Source: an uncultured Agathobacter sp. (GTDB taxonomy: Bacteria > Bacillota > Clostridia > Lachnospirales > Lachnospiraceae). Taken from it: DNA of 27,824 nucleotides. How positions within the stretch are numbered: position 1 is the first letter of the stretch; each line of letters starts with the position of its first letter. The notes below the pieces were generated by a model, which saw only the letters and a list, made by a program, of their open reading frames with translations, was not told where the DNA came from and ran no database searches. The stretch covers positions 1 to 27,824 of the forward strand of contig CAJUND010000017.1 of the NCBI GenBank assembly GCA_910587655.1, in the 5' to 3' direction. Shown here piece after piece: positions 6,762-16,400 of the stretch. A program made the translations under genes and the position numbers.

Positions 6762-7526
6762 ATGGGAGCACAGTCCAATACAGAGCAGGTATTGCGCAGC
6801 CTTCATGTATTATTGTCCAAAAGCGAACCGTACGCAAAGGAACCGACCAAGGTAATTGTGGATAAGAAGCAGATGCTGGATCTGCTTTCCGAACTGAATA
6901 ACTGCATCTACCAGATTATGGAGGAATACGAACTGACAAAGCGCAGCCGTGACAAGGCGGAGCGGGAATTTCGCAGGCAGGGGGACAAAATCATCTGGGA
7001 CGCAAGCCGCAAAGCGGAGGATGTGTATGCAGCGTCCGTACTGTATATGGATGATGCCTTAAACCGCATGCAGGAAATCATGAACCTTGCCCGTGAAAAA
7101 GTAAATGGAATCTGCTCGGACATGGACGGAAAAATGAAGCAGGAAGTCCAGAACATAAAAGCAAACCAGTCGGAGCTGAAAAGCCAGATGCAGGATTTTG
7201 TGGACACCGAAAAATACATGAAAATTATTGAAGAGCAGAACCGGGAGAGGGAAAAAGTAAAAAATGCAGGAAAACCTGCCCCGAAAAAAGAACCATCCAT
7301 CTATGCAAACCGGCAGACAGAAATTAAAGTCAACCAGGATTACCTGGATAAGCTGGGACTTTCCATAGAAGAAGAAACAAAAAAGGAACTGCCGGAGGAA
7401 AAAAAACAGGATGAAGATACAGGGGAAACAGAAATCCGGATTAACCTGGATGCCGATTATTTCCAGTGGAAGGAAGAGCAGAACCAGAAGAAAGGAAGGC
7501 TGGCACATAAGCGGGGAAAGCGTTAG
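6762..7526 (+). CDS. Coiled-coil protein of unknown function, DivIVA-like in composition
   Basis: This 254-residue, highly charged soluble protein is mainly helical. Residues about 30-150 form a long coiled coil (KQMLDLLSELNN, EEYELTKRSRDKAEREFRRQ, DDALNRMQEIMNLAREK, then MKQEVQNIKANQSEL). A Lys/Glu/Pro-rich linker follows, with two similar short motifs, QTEIKVNQDYLDKL and ETEIRINLDADYFQW; these read like a duplicated binding element (T-E-I-[KR]-[VI]-N). The tail is strongly basic (KKGRLAHKRGKR). The pattern recalls DivIVA/GpsB-type scaffold proteins, but no conserved N-terminal membrane-binding motif is seen. The ATG has an AAGGAG SD. It ends 12 bases before the response regulator gene, so it is probably co-transcribed with the two-component pair. 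Confidence 0.72.
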   Translation: MGAQSNTEQVLRSLHVLLSKSEPYAKEPTKVIVDKKQMLDLLSELNNCIYQIMEEYELTKRSRDKAEREFRRQGDKIIWDASRKAEDVYAASVLYMDDALNRMQEIMNLAREKVNGICSDMDGKMKQEVQNIKANQSELKSQMQDFVDTEKYMKIIEEQNREREKVKNAGKPAPKKEPSIYANRQTEIKVNQDYLDKLGLSIEEETKKELPEEKKQDEDTGETEIRINLDADYFQWKEEQNQKKGRLAHKRGKR

Positions 7527-7538
7527 GAGGACATGCAA

Positions 7539-8228
7539 GTGACAATACTGGTTTGTGATGACGATAAAGAAATTGTGGATGCAATTGAAATTTACCTGCA
7601 GCAGGAAGGATACAGCGTGGAAAAAGTGTATGACGGTGAGCAGGCGCTGGAGGTATTAAAAACAAAGCCGGTTGACCTTATGATTATTGACGTGATGATG
7701 CCGAAACTCGACGGAATCCGTGCAACCCTGCAGGTGCGGCAGAGCAGCAGTATACCCATCATCATATTATCTGCAAAAACGGAGGATGCGGATAAAATAC
7801 TCGGACTGAATGTCGGGGCGGATGATTATATGACAAAACCGTTTAACCCGCTTGAACTTGTGGCAAGGGTAAAGTCGCAGCTGCGCCGTTATACCACACT
7901 GTCTTCCGCCGTACAGGGCGAGTCAGTTTACGAGGCAGGCGGACTGGTGATGAATGATGATTTAAAAAAGGTGACAGTGGACGGAGAGGAAGTCAGACTG
8001 ACGCCGATTGAATACAATATTCTTCTGCTGCTTATGAAAAACAAAGGAAAGGTTTATTCTATCAGCCAGATTTATGAGGAAATCTGGAATGAGGAGGCAA
8101 TCGGCGCTGATAACACCGTTGCCGTGCACATCCGGCATATCCGTGAAAAAATCGAAATTAATCCAAGGGAACCGCGCTATCTGAAAGTAGTGTGGGGTGT
8201 TGGATACAAGATTGAATCGGGGGTATAA
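7539..8228 (+). CDS. OmpR/PhoB-family response regulator
   Basis: This transcription factor of about 229 residues has an N-terminal receiver domain. The acidic pair lies in VCDDDKEI; the phospho-acceptor is Asp51 (Asp53 counted from 7533) in LMIIDVMMPKLDG; the conserved Lys is in DDYMTKPF. The C-terminal half is a winged-helix DNA-binding domain (VRLTPIEYNILLLLMKNKG, then DNTVAVHIRHIREKI and VVWGVGYKI). It would bind promoter DNA when phosphorylated by the adjacent kinase. Two starts compete: ATG at 7533 is only two bases from GGAGG, while GTG at 7539 has ideal eight-base spacing and is preferred. It resembles VanR-type regulators of Firmicutes. Target genes are unknown. Confidence 0.93.
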   Translation: MTILVCDDDKEIVDAIEIYLQQEGYSVEKVYDGEQALEVLKTKPVDLMIIDVMMPKLDGIRATLQVRQSSSIPIIILSAKTEDADKILGLNVGADDYMTKPFNPLELVARVKSQLRRYTTLSSAVQGESVYEAGGLVMNDDLKKVTVDGEEVRLTPIEYNILLLLMKNKGKVYSISQIYEEIWNEEAIGADNTVAVHIRHIREKIEINPREPRYLKVVWGVGYKIESGV

Positions 8229-8234
8229 CCGAGT

Positions 8235-9602
8235 ATGAAAGAATATTCAAACGGACGCAAGGGTGCAGCTATAGTGATACACCAGATGTTTCTGGTAATG
8301 ATGGTATGCAGTATTTACGGCACAGGCTTTAATATCCGTATGCATGCAGGCGGACTGGGAGAACTCAGCCTGCTTATGGTTACCGGTCTGGTAGGGAGCT
8401 TTGTGACGCTTGCATATCTGACAAACATCTGCGGCCGCCGTTCGGACGAGGATCCCAATATATATTTAAATTTAATTGACCGCCTGTATACAGACCTTCA
8501 TCTGCTGCTGATGATTATGTTTATTTATCTCGTGTTTTACTTGTGCAGGAATCTGCGGGGGCTGCATTTTGAATTTTCCGGACTGCTGGTTGCGGTTGGA
8601 ACCATTGGCTACCTGACGGACGCAGGATTTTTAACATTTTACCTGAGCATGGTACGGCGTGCAAAGGACAATACGCTTTTACAGCACAGCCTGATATGGG
8701 TGGTTTTTCATTTTATCCGGGACAGGATTTCCGGCAGCTTTCAGGAGCCGGTGACGCGTAAGGCGAGGGAACAGCTTGCCATCAAGAAGGCAATTGAGGA
8801 AATTGCAGCGGGAGCGTTTGATACAAAGCTTGATGCCAAAAATTTCCACGGCCAGGAGCGGGAACTGGCTGTCGCAGTAAACCATATCCGTGACGGAATG
8901 AGCGACGCGGTTATGAACCACATCAAAAATGAACGCATGAAAGCAGATCTGATTACTAACGTTTCCCATGACATCAAAACACCGCTTACTTCCATTGTTA
9001 ATTACGTGGATCTGCTGAAAAGAGAAAACCTTGAGAATGAAAATGCGAGGGGATATATCCGTATTCTGGATGAAAAATCCCAGAGGCTGAAACAGCTTAC
9101 GGAGGATCTGGTGGAAGCCTCCAAAATCAGTTCGGGAAATATAAAGCTTGATATTCAGGAGATTGATTTTGTGGAACTGATTTACCAGACCGGCGGCGAA
9201 TTTAATGAGAGATTTGAAGCGCGCGGTCTTACTATAGTTACAAGGCTTCCGCATGATTCCGTGATGGTAAGGGCAGACGGACGCCAGCTCTACCGTGCAG
9301 TCGAAAATCTTTATACCAATGCGGCAAAATATGCACTGGAAAATACGAGGGTGTATGTCAGTCTGGAAGAACATGACAAAGAGGCGGTTTTTACCATTAA
9401 AAACATATCCAGCCGACAGCTTCCTGCGGGAATACCGGATTTAACAGAACGATTTGTGCGTGGGGAGGAATCCCGCACGACAGAAGGCAGCGGACTCGGA
9501 CTTTCGATTGCCAAGAACCTTACCACGCTGATGGGCGGTGAATTTGGAATTAAAGTGGACGGGGATTTATTTATTGCAGCAATAACGTTTCATAAAATAT
9601 GA
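8235..9602 (+). CDS. Sensor histidine kinase with four membrane helices
   Basis: This 455-residue membrane kinase pairs with the regulator just upstream (6-base gap). The N-terminal 140 residues form four hydrophobic helices (near 12-32, 41-65, 88-104 and 113-140) with very short loops, so it lacks a large external sensor domain. A HAMP-like helical segment follows (EEIAAGAFDTKLD). The dimerisation/phospho-acceptor helix has His245 in NVSHDIKTPLTSI. The ATP-binding domain shows the N box ENLYTNAAKYA, a G1-region gap near PDLTERFVRGEE, and the G2 box GSGLGLSIAKNL. With so little external sequence, the signal is likely membrane-derived or intramembrane. The SD is weak (GGGGGT), which suggests coupling to regulator translation. 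Confidence 0.92.
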   Translation: MKEYSNGRKGAAIVIHQMFLVMMVCSIYGTGFNIRMHAGGLGELSLLMVTGLVGSFVTLAYLTNICGRRSDEDPNIYLNLIDRLYTDLHLLLMIMFIYLVFYLCRNLRGLHFEFSGLLVAVGTIGYLTDAGFLTFYLSMVRRAKDNTLLQHSLIWVVFHFIRDRISGSFQEPVTRKAREQLAIKKAIEEIAAGAFDTKLDAKNFHGQERELAVAVNHIRDGMSDAVMNHIKNERMKADLITNVSHDIKTPLTSIVNYVDLLKRENLENENARGYIRILDEKSQRLKQLTEDLVEASKISSGNIKLDIQEIDFVELIYQTGGEFNERFEARGLTIVTRLPHDSVMVRADGRQLYRAVENLYTNAAKYALENTRVYVSLEEHDKEAVFTIKNISSRQLPAGIPDLTERFVRGEESRTTEGSGLGLSIAKNLTTLMGGEFGIKVDGDLFIAAITFHKI

Positions 9603-9610
9603 CAGAAAGC

Positions 9611-9639
9611 TTGATTTGTCGGCTTTTTACAGATATAAT
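9611..9639 (+). promoter_or_regulatory. Sigma-A promoter of the aconitase-family gene
   Basis: TTGATT (9611-9616), exactly 17 bases, then a perfect TATAAT (9634-9639), starting just after the kinase stop. The hydratase can therefore be expressed independently of the two-component genes. Confidence 0.8.
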
Positions 9640-9705
9640 GAGAACTATTCAGCAGGATGATACTGCCAGAAATGGAACAAAGCACAAAAAGGAGTGACCA
9701 CTATA

Positions 9706-11991
9706 ATGAAATTACACGAAAATGGAGCATACCTGATTCAGGGTAAAGATATTATTATTAACTCTCCGGAAGCTGCGGCAGCAGTTTTGGACAGGACAGG
9801 AAAAAACCTGACGCCGGAAGAGGCAAAAAAAGAAACGATTGCATATTCGGTTTTGCAGGACCATAACACATCCGGCAGCATGGACAAGCTTCAGATTAAA
9901 TTTGACAAGCTGACTTCCCATGATATTACGTTTGTAGGAATTATTCAGACAGCACGTGCGTCAGGACTCGAAAAATTTCCGATTCCGTATGTTCTTACCA
10001 ACTGCCATAACAGTCTCTGTGCAGTCGGCGGGACAATTAACGAGGATGACCATATGTTCGGACTGACCTGCGCAAAAAAATACGGCGGGGTTTATGTACC
10101 GCCGCACCAGGCGGTCATCCACCAGTTCGCGCGAGAAATGCTTGCCGGCGGCGGAAAGATGATACTGGGTTCCGACTCCCATACCAGATACGGCGCGCTT
10201 GGTACCATGGCGGTCGGGGAAGGTGGACCGGAGCTTGTCAAACAGCTGTTAAACAAGACATACGATATCGACATGCCGGAAGTTGTCGGCGTTTACCTGA
10301 CCGGGGAACCGGCAAAAGGGGTCGGTCCGCAGGATATCGCCCTTGCGATTATCGGCGAGGTTTTTGGAAACGGATTTGTAAAGAATAAAGTGATGGAATT
10401 TGTCGGACCTGGTGTGGCAAACTTAAGCGTCGATTACCGGATTGGCGTGGATGTCATGACGACAGAGACGACCTGCCTGTCCTCCATCTGGAGAACCGAT
10501 GACAAGGTAAAGGAATTTTATGAGATTCACGGCCGCGCAGAGGATTATGCAGAGTTGAATCCGGGTGAGGTGGCATACTATGACAGCCTGATTGAGCTGG
10601 ATTTAAGTACAATCAAGCCGATGATTGCAATGCCGTTCCATCCAAGCAACACCTATACCATTGAAGAGCTGAATGCCAACCTGATGGATATCCTGGATGA
10701 CTGTGAAAAACGTGCGCAGGTCAGCTTTGACGGCAAGGTGAGCCTGGATTTAAAGAGTAAGGTGCGTAACGGAAAGCTCTATGTGGACCAGGGGATCATT
10801 GCAGGCTGTGCCGGCGGCGGATTTGAAAATATCTGCGATGCGGCGGATATCTTAAAAGGAACTTCGATTGGCGCCGATGAATTTACATTAAGCGTATATC
10901 CTGCATCAACACCGATTTATATGGAGCTGGTGAAAAACGGGGCGGTTGCAAACCTGATGGCAACCGGTGCAATTGTTAAGACAGCGTTCTGCGGTCCGTG
11001 CTTCGGAGCCGGGGACACGCCTGCGAATAATGCATTTTCCATCCGTCATTCCACACGTAACTTCCCGAACCGTGAAGGTTCAAAGGTGCAGAACGGACAG
11101 GTTTCCTCTGTTGCGCTGATGGATGCGCGTTCCATTGCGGCTACAGCGGCAAACAAGGGATATCTGACAGCTGCTACGGACGTTGATGTAAATTACAGCA
11201 AGCCAAAATATTTCTTTGACAAAACAATTTATGATAACCGCGTATTTGACAGCAAGGGTGTGGCAGACCCGGATGTGGAAATCCAGTTCGGTCCGAACAT
11301 CAAGGACTGGCCGGCAATGAGTCCGCTTCCTGAAAACCTGGTATTAAAAGTGGTATCCGAGATTCACGATCCTGTTACGACAACGGACGAGCTGATTCCT
11401 TCCGGTGAAACCTCTTCCTTCCGTTCCAATCCGCTCGGACTGGCGGAGTTTGCACTGTCCAGAAAGGACCCGGAGTATGTCGGCCGTGCAAAGGAGATTC
11501 AAAAAGCCCAGAAGGCGATTGAGGCGGACCAGTGTCCGGGCGATGCACTGCCTGAAGTTCATGAGGTTATGGATATTATTAAATCAAAATTTGATAATGT
11601 AAGCCGCGCGAATGTTGGATTTGGAAGTACCATATTTGCCGTAAAGCCGGGTGACGGTTCTGCCCGTGAGCAGGCGGCGTCCTGCCAGAAGGTGCTTGGC
11701 GGCTGGGCAAATATTGCCAATGAATACGCGACCAAGCGTTACCGTTCAAACCTGATTAACTGGGGTATGCTTCCGCTGATTATTGACGGGGAAGAGCTGC
11801 CGTTTAAGAACCTTGACTATCTGTTCCTGCCGAAAATCCGTGAGGCGGTTGCCGCAGGGAAAACAGAGTTTGAAGCGTATGTTGTAAAAGACGGTTCCCT
11901 GGCGCCGTTTACCCTGAAAATGGGAGAACTGACGCCGGATGAAAAAGATATTATATTAAAAGGATGCCTGATTAATTATTATCGGGGATAG
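9706..11991 (+). CDS. Aconitase-family hydratase (probable aconitate hydratase)
   Basis: This 761-residue 4Fe-4S dehydratase should interconvert citrate, cis-aconitate and isocitrate. The three cluster ligands are Cys368 (IIAGCAGGG), Cys429 and Cys432 (AFCGPCFGAG), at the expected spacing. Other family motifs are VIHQFAREML, GSDSHTRYGALG and the arginine loop NREGSKVQNGQV. The C-terminal swivel domain has RANVGFGSTIFAV and RSNLINWGMLPL. The length fits the compact 'hydratase' group of Clostridia rather than the roughly 890-residue AcnA form. An upstream GTG at 9694 overlaps the AAGGAG SD, so ATG 9706 is the start. It is followed after 10 bases by a PerM-type gene. A related substrate such as homoaconitate or methylaconitate cannot be excluded. 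Confidence 0.85.
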   Translation: MKLHENGAYLIQGKDIIINSPEAAAAVLDRTGKNLTPEEAKKETIAYSVLQDHNTSGSMDKLQIKFDKLTSHDITFVGIIQTARASGLEKFPIPYVLTNCHNSLCAVGGTINEDDHMFGLTCAKKYGGVYVPPHQAVIHQFAREMLAGGGKMILGSDSHTRYGALGTMAVGEGGPELVKQLLNKTYDIDMPEVVGVYLTGEPAKGVGPQDIALAIIGEVFGNGFVKNKVMEFVGPGVANLSVDYRIGVDVMTTETTCLSSIWRTDDKVKEFYEIHGRAEDYAELNPGEVAYYDSLIELDLSTIKPMIAMPFHPSNTYTIEELNANLMDILDDCEKRAQVSFDGKVSLDLKSKVRNGKLYVDQGIIAGCAGGGFENICDAADILKGTSIGADEFTLSVYPASTPIYMELVKNGAVANLMATGAIVKTAFCGPCFGAGDTPANNAFSIRHSTRNFPNREGSKVQNGQVSSVALMDARSIAATAANKGYLTAATDVDVNYSKPKYFFDKTIYDNRVFDSKGVADPDVEIQFGPNIKDWPAMSPLPENLVLKVVSEIHDPVTTTDELIPSGETSSFRSNPLGLAEFALSRKDPEYVGRAKEIQKAQKAIEADQCPGDALPEVHEVMDIIKSKFDNVSRANVGFGSTIFAVKPGDGSAREQAASCQKVLGGWANIANEYATKRYRSNLINWGMLPLIIDGEELPFKNLDYLFLPKIREAVAAGKTEFEAYVVKDGSLAPFTLKMGELTPDEKDIILKGCLINYYRG

Positions 11992-12001
11992 GTGGTTTTA
12001 A

Positions 12002-13345
12002 ATGAGTAGTCTGGAAAAGGAAAATATTACGCAGGAAGAACAGGAAGAACGGAAAAAACTGGGGAGGCAGCAGAATCTGCTGCTTCTCAAAATTGGAGTT
12101 ATGCTTTTTATCGCGTTCAGCGGATGTATTATGGTATATTTCCGTATGCGCAGGAGGGAAGGGCTTGCGGATGGCTTCAGCAAGCTTCTCCAGGCAGCGC
12201 AGCCGATTATTATTGGACTGGCGCTTGCCTACATTTTAAATCCGGTCATGAAGTTTCTGGAAAAGCCGCTTCTTGTGTTTTTTGGGAAACGCTGCAAAAA
12301 GAAAGATCAGGCTGCAAAACTGGCAAGGGCATTTGCCATTACAGGATCGATTATTTTTCTGCTTGTAATCCTGACCCTGTTAATCTGGGCAGTTGCTCCG
12401 GCGCTCGTAACAAGCGTTGCCAGCCTGATTGACACAATGCCGGGAAGCGTAAGCAAATTTATTGCAACCATCCAGAACGGCAGGTTCGGAAAGCTTGAAG
12501 TAACCGGCAGGATCAGCGAATTTCTGACAAGCCTGACTGATGAGCTGGAGAAATGGATAACCGCCCTGATTCCGCAGGCACAGACTTATATTGTCCAGTT
12601 TACTTCAGGAGTGATTTCCGTTGTAAGGGGACTTCTGAATTTTGTTATTGGTATTATTGTGGCAGTTTACGTCCTGATGATTAAAGAACGCCTGATTGGG
12701 CAGATGAAAAAAATGGTTTATGCCGTCTGCAAACCGACCGCAGGGAATATTGTCCTTGAAACCATGCACAAGGCAGATGAAATATTCGGCGGTTTTATTA
12801 TTGGAAAAATTGTGGATTCAGCGATTATCGGTGTAATCTGCTATATTGGCTGCAGTATTTTGAGAATACCGGATGCGCTCTTGGTATCAGTAATTATTGG
12901 TGTTACAAATATTATTCCGGCGTTCGGTCCGTTTATCGGTGCGGTACCGGCAGTATTTCTGGTAATTATCCAGAGCCCGTGGCACGCTCTTTACCTGGTG
13001 ATATTTATCATCGTTTTACAGCAGGTGGACGGCAATATTATTGGACCAAAGATTCTGGGAAGCTCGACCGGACTGACATCGTTCTGGGTAATGTTTGCAA
13101 TCTTAATCGGGGGCGGCATGTTCGGCTTCCTTGGAATGCTTCTCGGAGTGCCGGTGTTTGCAATGATTTATTATATTATCCGAAGGCTTGTCAACCACAG
13201 CATCAAGAAAAAAGCGATGCCTATGGAAACGGATGCTTATGTGAGGGTTTCGGCAGTAGATGCAAAGACAAGGTCGTTCCAGTATTTTGAGGAAGAGGAA
13301 GAAAAAACAGGTTCGCAGAAAGAGGAACCAAAAGCAAAGAAATGA
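12002..13345 (+). CDS. AI-2E/PerM family membrane transporter-like protein
   Basis: This 447-residue polytopic protein has about eight membrane helices. The first helix (LLLKIGVMLFIAF) is followed by the family signature AAQPIIIGLALAYILNPV. Later come FLLVILTLLIWAVAPALV, VIGIIVAVYVLMIKERL, GVTNIIPAFGPFIGAVPA, QQVDGNIIGPKILGSSTG and GGGMFGFLGMLLGVPVFAM. The last three are hallmark stretches of the AI-2E exporter/PerM family. Members have been tied to autoinducer-2 export or sodium/proton antiport; the substrate here is unknown. Both termini are charged, and the C-terminal tail is Glu/Lys-rich. The start has a GGTGG SD and lies 10 bases after the hydratase stop, so the two are likely co-transcribed. 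Confidence 0.88.
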   Translation: MSSLEKENITQEEQEERKKLGRQQNLLLLKIGVMLFIAFSGCIMVYFRMRRREGLADGFSKLLQAAQPIIIGLALAYILNPVMKFLEKPLLVFFGKRCKKKDQAAKLARAFAITGSIIFLLVILTLLIWAVAPALVTSVASLIDTMPGSVSKFIATIQNGRFGKLEVTGRISEFLTSLTDELEKWITALIPQAQTYIVQFTSGVISVVRGLLNFVIGIIVAVYVLMIKERLIGQMKKMVYAVCKPTAGNIVLETMHKADEIFGGFIIGKIVDSAIIGVICYIGCSILRIPDALLVSVIIGVTNIIPAFGPFIGAVPAVFLVIIQSPWHALYLVIFIIVLQQVDGNIIGPKILGSSTGLTSFWVMFAILIGGGMFGFLGMLLGVPVFAMIYYIIRRLVNHSIKKKAMPMETDAYVRVSAVDAKTRSFQYFEEEEEKTGSQKEEPKAKK

Positions 13346-13367
13346 TAAAAAATGATTTCTATATTTT

Positions 13368-13396
13368 TTGACACTATTTGCTGCCTGTGGTATACT
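13368..13396 (+). promoter_or_regulatory. Consensus sigma-A promoter of the TPR/AAA+-glgB operon
   Basis: A perfect TTGACA (13368-13373), exactly 17 bases, then TATACT (13391-13396). This is the closest match to consensus in the window and points to strong constitutive transcription of the following pair. Confidence 0.85.
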
Positions 13397-13455
13397 TTAG
13401 TAGATTAGTAATTCTGTGAAAACGTTACACATTTTCCAGTATGAGGTGACAACAG

Positions 13456-16400
13456 GTGGATAAATACGAATACAATTTGAAGCTGGATCAGATGAAATCC
13501 CTTTATGCAGAGGAGAAGTATGATGAAGCAGCGGAAATTGCGGATACCATTAATTGGAATAAAATTAAAAATGTAAATGCACTTGTCAAGGCGGGAGAAA
13601 TTTATGAAAAAACACAGCGCTTTGAGGACAGCCGTGACGTGCTTCTGATGGCGTATGACCGTTCGCCGATTGGCAGGATGATTATTTACCGTCTTGCTAC
13701 AGTGGCAATTAAGATGCAGGATTATCAGGCGGCGCAGGACTATTATGATGAATTTGTTGAGATTGCGCCGCATGATACCCTGAAGTTTGTGCTCCGTTAT
13801 GATATTCAGAAAGCAAAAGGAGCATCCTATTCTGACCTGATTCCGATTCTGGAGGAGTTAAAGGAGCAGGAATACACAGAAGAATGGGCGTATGAGCTGG
13901 CATACCTGTACCATAAGGCCGGCATGAGTGATAAATGTGTTGATGCCTGTGATGAACTCATACTCTGGTTTGGCGATGGTCCGTATGTGGAACGTGCGCT
14001 GGAGCTGAAGATGCTTTACCAGCCGCTGACAAAGGTGCAGGAGGAGAAGTACCGTTCTTACCGGCAGTCAAGGGATGTTTCCAGTGAGAAGCCCCATCTG
14101 GAAGAACAGATACATGATTCGGTGGAAATCCCGAAGGTGGATATCAATCCGGAACGTTATAATACCGTGAATCTGCAGGAAGAGATTGCCAGGGGCATGC
14201 AGCAGATTATGGAAGCCACGGAAAAGGAAACAGTTACAGACACACTGGACAGTATAAATAAAATCGTAGAAGAAATCCCGTATCTGCAGCTTCCGAAAGA
14301 GGAAGAGACAGAAAAACGGATACCATATATAGAAACAGACGAGGAGATTGACGGTTCACTCAGGCTTAATTTCCAGGAAATGCTTGGGGAGGATTCGGAT
14401 GGTCAGATTCGTCTGATGACAGATGAACGCAGGCAGATAGAACACCAGATTACAGGACAGATTACAATAGAAGAGGTTCTGGACGAGTGGGAGCGCACCA
14501 AACGCGCAGCAGAGGCGGCGCTTGAGGACGCGAAGCAGAGAAAACTGGAATCTGCAAAGGTACGTGCCCTGCAGCAGGCGGGCGATTTGATGGAGCGTCT
14601 GACCGATGTAATGCCGAAACTGGACGCCGGGGTTACCCCAAAGGAACTCCTGGAAGAAAAGTACATGCAGGATCTGGCGGATGCAGCCATGGCGTCGGAA
14701 GGTCTGTTTGGGGCGGAAGCTTACAGCCCGGAGGAACAGACAGTATCGGAATCGTTTATTTCAGGTGAACCTTCTGCAGGGGATATTCCATATATTCCAG
14801 CAGGACAGGAAGAGATACCGTATATGCCGGGGGAACCGGAAGTGTCGGATGATTTAAAGCAGACTGTTGCCGGTACAGAACCAGAGATGACAGATATTCT
14901 GTCAGGAATACAGGTTCAGCCGGAACCGGAGATACCGGTTTATCTGCCGGAGGCAGACACCACGGTAGTGCAGGGGATGCCGAATAATCTGTCAGGCGGA
15001 GATGCCTCGGCAGAACCGGAGGGTTCGTCTTATCTGTCGGGTAAAGACACTGTGACAGCCCCGGAAAGTGCATCATATCTGTCAGGCGAGAATACCTTGA
15101 CAGCCCCGGAAAGTGCATCATATCTGTCAGGCGAGGATACCTTGGTAGACCCGGAAAGTGCGTCATATCTGTCAGGTGCAGATAATATGACAGACCCGGA
15201 GAGCCTGGCTTATCTGTCAGGTGACGCCACCGTGACAGAACCAGAAAGCATGGATTATTTGCCAGGCATGGATATTGCAACAGAGCCGGAAAGTGCAGCT
15301 TACTTATCAGGCAAAGATAATATAACAGACCCGGAGAGTTCGTCCTATTTGTCAGATGAAGATACTTCGGCAGCCCCAGAGGGTTTGTCTTATCTGTCGG
15401 GTGAAGACACTGTGACAGAACCAGAAGGCACGGATTATCTGTCAGATAAAAATAATATGACAGACCCGGAGAGTTCGTCTTATTTGTCAGGTGAAGATGC
15501 CTCGGCAGAGCCGGAGAGTGCAGCTTATTTGTCAGGTAAAGACAATTTGACAGCCCCGGAGAGGGCGTCTTATCTGTCAGGCGAAGATACACTGGCAGAT
15601 AAAGACATACTGGCAGAACCAGAGCTTTTGGATGATCCGTCAGATACAGTTACTGCGGCGGAGCCGGAGAGTTCAGACTATCTCTCAGAAACAGAACCGG
15701 AAGCAGCGGAATATTTAAAAGAACCGATTACCGGACTGGAACCGGAACATCTGCAAAAGCCTCTGGCGGAGAAAGAAGTAAAAGAAAATTCTTCTTTTGA
15801 GGAAACACATGCTGAAGAGTTTGCTTTTGTAAGAACCAGACCGCAGGACCGCTCGACATGGAAGGAAAAGACCATACGTATGCCGGATATTCCAAATCTG
15901 GAAGATCTGGATGACGATACAGCGTCCGATGATGAAACTCCGGTTCTGGAACTGACAGATGAGCAGAAAGCAGTATTTTCTTATTTTATGCCGGTAAAAG
16001 GAATGGAGAACCAGCTGTGCAAAGCGCTGGCAGGCATTTCAAAACGTCTGAAAGACAAAGGAAATGCGGACCACGGGAATCTTATCATCCAGGGAAGCCA
16101 GGGAAGCGGAAGGACGACACTGGCGACAAGCATTATCAAGGTTTTACAGCAGGAAACCGGATATCCGGACGGTAAAATAGGAAAAATCCAGGCAGAAGTA
16201 TTAAATGAGAAGGATCTTGTCAAACTGTTACGGAAGGTTTCCGGCGGCTGCCTGATTATTGAACAGGCAGGAGGACTGAGCCTTCAGGCGGAGCTGACAT
16301 TATCACTTTTAATGGAGCAGAATGACAGCGGACTGCTTGTGATACTGGAAGATACTTCCAAAGGAATAAAAAAACTGCTTGCACAGGATGAGGGATTTGC

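Noticed and set aside
7059..7538. Minus-strand Phe-rich frame opposite the coiled-coil gene
   Set aside because: The Phe-rich translation is what Lys/Glu-rich plus-strand codons yield on the other strand. No start signals are present.
8679..9374. Minus-strand open frame of 231 codons inside the histidine kinase gene
   Set aside because: It has no ribosome site and lies opposite a kinase with all catalytic boxes intact.
9694..9705. GTG start four codons upstream in the hydratase gene
   Set aside because: The codon overlaps the AAGGAG SD that serves the ATG at 9706.
14756..15592. Long minus-strand open frame of 278 codons across the repeat array
   Set aside because: It is the antisense shadow of the 45-base repeats, whose regular composition avoids stops. 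It has no credible SD, and the plus frame has a clear domain structure.
14848..15675. Regular repeats that could suggest a CRISPR array or minisatellite DNA element
   Set aside because: The period is exactly 15 codons with no unique spacers. The repeat is conserved at protein level inside a long gene.
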